A stretch of 64,000 nucleotides of DNA, taken from an uncultured Lachnospiraceae bacterium. GTDB lineage: Bacteria; Bacillota; Clostridia; Lachnospirales; Lachnospiraceae. The notes beneath the pieces were generated by a model that did no database searches, had not been told where the DNA came from, and saw nothing but the letters and a program-made list of their open reading frames with translations. Where the stretch lies: positions 1 through 64,000 of the forward strand of contig CAJTXN010000006.1 of NCBI GenBank assembly GCA_910583605.1. The letters are read 5' to 3'. Position numbers and translations under genes: made by a program. Positions 62,112 to 64,000 of this stretch are shown piece by piece (the stretch's first letter is position 1; every line of letters starts with the position of its first letter).

Positions 62112-62694
62112 TCTGGTTATGACTGTTCTCACGATTTTTCCGGGTATATTAATTGCGATACAGTCAAAGCTTCCAAAATTTAAAAGACTGAAAGGAAACT
62201 GGCAGTATGCTCTGGCATTGATGGCAGTGTGTGGAATGAATTCAATAAAATATCATTGCTGGATTCATTTGTTGATTATGCTTTCTGCGATTATTGCCTC
62301 ATATACTGCTGAGTTCCTTTTTAACGAATATAAAAATTTAGATATAAGTAAAATAAAATACGAAATCAATACATTATCATTACCGTTTTTTGTTATGATA
62401 GTTTGTCCGGTTTTTGAAGAGTACATCTATAGATATTTTATATACCAGTATGTAATGGACACCGTTTCGGTAACATGGATGTATTTCCTGATATCGATAT
62501 TATCATTTATTTTCTGCCATTTTATGACACAACAGTTAAAGAGTCTTTATAAGATTCCGCTGGCCGTCATAGAGTGTATTATTTTTATCTGTTTTAAAAA
62601 TATTTTTATGTGTATCATTGTACATATGACATATAATATTTTGGTTTACAGCCATAATTTACAAAAATATATGAGAAAGAATAATCATTTTTAA
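62086..62694 (+). CDS. CPBP family membrane protease (SagE/LlsP-like)
   Basis: A 202-residue polytopic membrane protein with the CPBP motifs EEYIYR (E111-E112...R116), FCHF and MTYNILV. The start has AGGAGG and lies within the sagD end. In streptolysin-type clusters this protease is thought to remove the leader from the modified precursor and can also give immunity. It is the last gene; no strong terminator is seen before the tadA promoter region. Confidence 0.9.
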   Translation: MAIRILLPDLVMTVLTIFPGILIAIQSKLPKFKRLKGNWQYALALMAVCGMNSIKYHCWIHLLIMLSAIIASYTAEFLFNEYKNLDISKIKYEINTLSLPFFVMIVCPVFEEYIYRYFIYQYVMDTVSVTWMYFLISILSFIFCHFMTQQLKSLYKIPLAVIECIIFICFKNIFMCIIVHMTYNILVYSHNLQKYMRKNNHF

Positions 62695-62786
62695 CAGGGA
62701 TATATTTAAATCGGCACTGTTATAAAATAATGTTATACGATATAATATTAAAAAACGGTATTTAACCGGTATAAGGAGCAGTGCAG

Positions 62787-63278
62787 ATGAATGAAACAGA
62801 ACGTGAAGATTATTCCGGTTCCGGAAAGATAAAATATATGAAAGAAGCCATAAGACAGGCAAGAAAAGCAGAACTGTTAAATGAAGTGCCGATTGGCTGT
62901 GTAATCGTATATCAGGATAAAATTATTGCCCGCGGGTACAACCGGAGGAATATAGACAAAAATACCCTGTCCCATGCAGAGTTAAATGCTATTCGAAAAG
63001 CAGGTAAAAAACTGGGGGACTGGCGCCTGGACGATTGCGAGATGTATATTACCCTGGAACCGTGTCAGATGTGTGCAGGGGCAATCGTGCAGTCGCGAAT
63101 TAAAAAAGTGTATATTGCATGTATGAATCCAAAGGCAGGGTGCGCCGGCTCTGTATTGAATCTTTTGGATATCAAACAGTTTAATCATCAGGTTGAAATA
63201 GACAGGGGGCTGATGGAAGAGGAATGCAGCCGGATGCTGAGCGGATTTTTTAAAAGACTTCGGGAATCAAAGAAATAA
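62787..63278 (+). CDS. tadA: tRNA adenosine(34) deaminase
   Basis: The ATG at 62787 after AAGGAG gives 163 residues. Zinc and catalytic motifs are complete: HAELNAI (HxE) and PCQMCAGAIVQSRI (PCxxC). It converts A34 to inosine in tRNA(Arg). The SRP RNA gene follows, an order seen in other Firmicutes. Slightly longer than Bacillus TadA by an N-terminal extension. Confidence 0.93.
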   Translation: MNETEREDYSGSGKIKYMKEAIRQARKAELLNEVPIGCVIVYQDKIIARGYNRRNIDKNTLSHAELNAIRKAGKKLGDWRLDDCEMYITLEPCQMCAGAIVQSRIKKVYIACMNPKAGCAGSVLNLLDIKQFNHQVEIDRGLMEEECSRMLSGFFKRLRESKK

Positions 63279-63303
63279 AGTGATACAATTCCATCGCTAT
63301 ACC

Positions 63304-63332
63304 TTGACTTTTCCATTCATTTTAGTTATACT
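63304..63332 (+). promoter_or_regulatory. Sigma-A promoter of the SRP RNA
   Basis: TTGACT at 63304-63309, a 17-base spacer and TATACT at 63327-63332, about 30 bases before the mature SRP RNA 5' end. Confidence 0.8.
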
Positions 63333-63360
63333 TTAAGAGCATTTAAAATATGTTAGAAAG

Positions 63361-63627
63361 CTTCCGTGCTAGCCGGGGAGATAGCGGTGCCCTATACCTG
63401 CAATCCGCTCTAGCAGGGGTGATGTTCTGTGTCGGATATATCTTGTAGGGCTGCCCTTTATAAGTGGCGTTGACGTTCAGGTCTTACGCAACAGGAATCT
63501 ATGAATCGTGTCAGGTCAGGAATGAAGCAGCACTAAATAGAACCTCCTGTGTGACGTGAGGCAGCCTGGGCCGAGTTAACTGTAGAGGTAACGCTTATGA
63601 GCTGTATACAAAGCAGAATGCACGGAT
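63361..63627 (+). ncRNA. ffs: Large bacterial SRP RNA (Alu plus S domain)
   Basis: About 267 bases. The 5' end CCGTGC pairs with GCACGG (63620-63625) at the 3' end. The Alu domain holds CCGGGGAGATAGCGGTG and the following loops. The S domain apex GTGTCAGGTCAGGAATGAAG and CAGCACTAAATAG carries the conserved SRP core with small changes. This is the Firmicute-type long form (about 270 bases in Bacillus), which binds Ffh and directs membrane protein targeting. Ends are approximate. Confidence 0.93.
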
Positions 63628-63644
63628 TTAAAAAGATATATCTG

Positions 63645-63678
63645 CCACTTTAGACAGTCATGTTTAAAGTGGTTTTTT
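63645..63678 (+). terminator. Intrinsic terminator of the SRP RNA
   Basis: CCACTTTA (63645-63652) and TAAAGTGG (63665-63672) flank a 12-base loop, followed by TTTTTT. Confidence 0.88.
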
Positions 63679-63734
63679 ACTAAATTTAAAAATTGCTTAG
63701 AATAAATAACAGGATCAGGAAAGGTGGTATTTCT

Positions 63735-64000
63735 ATGAGAATTGGAATGTTAACGAGCGGCGGTGACTGTCAGAGTCTGAACGCTTCCATGAGAGGCGTG
63801 GCAAAGTCCCTGTATGAAAATCTGAAAGATGTGGAAATAATAGGATTTCTGGAGGGATACAAAGGTCTGATCTACGGAAATTACAGAAAAATGGAATCCA
63901 GAGATTTCTCGGGAATACTGACAGAGGGCGGAACCATAATCGGAACTTCCAGACAGCCTTTTAAATTAATGCGCACACCGGATGCCAACGGACTGGATAA
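63735..64000 (+). CDS. 6-phosphofructokinase (partial, 5' end)
   Basis: The first 88 codons of a phosphofructokinase gene that runs off the right edge. The start at 63735 follows AAAGGTGG. The phosphate-binding loop is MLTSGGDCQSLNASMRG, and IIGFLEGYKGLI, LTEGGTIIGTSR are family-typical. In E. coli PfkA the loop is GGDAPGMNA; here QS replaces PG, a form I recall from second PFKs of Clostridia. ATP or pyrophosphate use cannot be decided because the deciding residue lies beyond the window. Confidence 0.85.
   Translation, partial: MRIGMLTSGGDCQSLNASMRGVAKSLYENLKDVEIIGFLEGYKGLIYGNYRKMESRDFSGILTEGGTIIGTSRQPFKLMRTPDANGLD

Noticed and set aside
63279..63734. tRNA gene or tmRNA near the SRP RNA
   Set aside because: The structured RNA here is fully explained by the SRP Alu and S domains; no tRNA acceptor/T-arm pattern was found.
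1..64000. CRISPR array, IS element or prophage
   Set aside because: No regularly spaced repeats, no transposase or integrase frame and no tail, capsid or terminase genes were seen on either strand.

Overview
The window looks like a chromosomal stretch of a low-GC, Gram-positive gut Clostridium relative, most likely a Lachnospiraceae member. The support is AT-rich coding, strong AGGAGG ribosome binding sites, the Firmicute gene order yaaR-holB-ricT-yabB-rsmI and metG-tatD-ksgA, a large Firmicute-type SRP RNA with an Alu domain, and families typical of gut Clostridia (DUF4358 lipoprotein, MBOAT plus DHHW pair, DUF885 lipoprotein). No species is claimed.

Layout. 1-3.1 kb: the end of a polymorphic-toxin locus, with a toxin C-terminus, its probable immunity gene, and a graveyard of displaced and frameshifted toxin and immunity remnants. 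3.2-7.6 kb: an ECF sigma factor, a membrane anti-sigma candidate, a DUF4358-like lipoprotein, an MBOAT acyltransferase and a DHHW (AlgX/AlgJ-like) protein, probably a surface-polymer acylation module. 7.8-14.3 kb: a small acidic protein, a terminator or attenuator, then a two-gene operon encoding a giant protein (HExxH site plus FRG domain) and a PHP-domain SMC-like ATPase, a candidate defence system. 14.5-33.4 kb: a large Ter (tellurite-resistance-type) stress island with XRE regulator, TRSP phosphoribosyltransferase, StiP-Pelota protein, SHOCT protein, AIM24, CitE/HpcH-like enzyme, trypsin-like protease, YceG, TelA, three TerD proteins, a Ca2+ P-type ATPase and an HAD phosphatase. A surface-protein/sortase module is inserted in it. 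33.4-36.1 kb: a secreted matrixin-like protease preceded by a long hairpin leader, two related membrane-anchored proteins and a small membrane protein. 36.2-40.3 kb: conserved housekeeping genes (DNA polymerase III delta', RicT, two methyltransferases). 40.3-47.4 kb: an AT-rich decayed stretch with two pseudogenes, an epimerase, a DUF885 lipoprotein and a large secreted protein. 47.5-54.4 kb: metG, tatD, ksgA, an unknown protein, a degenerate HD-domain protein and a GNAT acetyltransferase.

54.5-62.7 kb is the most exciting part: a complete streptolysin S/listeriolysin S-type thiazole/oxazole-modified peptide (TOMM) cluster. A LytTR response regulator and GHKL sensor kinase precede a pair of exact 13-bp direct repeats, a 17-residue aromatic micropeptide and a 46-residue precursor with a Cys-Ser repeat core. 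Then follow ABC ATPase, ABC permease, a small two-helix membrane protein, SagB-type dehydrogenase, SagC-type cyclodehydratase partner, YcaO (SagD) and a CPBP protease (SagE). The order A-G-H-X-B-C-D-E(P) is the one I recall for listeriolysin S. The micropeptide and precursor genes are both under 50 codons and easily missed. The expected scheme: the two-component system senses a signal and activates through the repeats, the BCD complex turns Cys (and possibly Ser) of the core into azoles, the CPBP protease removes the leader, and the ABC pair exports the product.

62.8 kb to the end: tadA, SRP RNA and the start of a phosphofructokinase gene.
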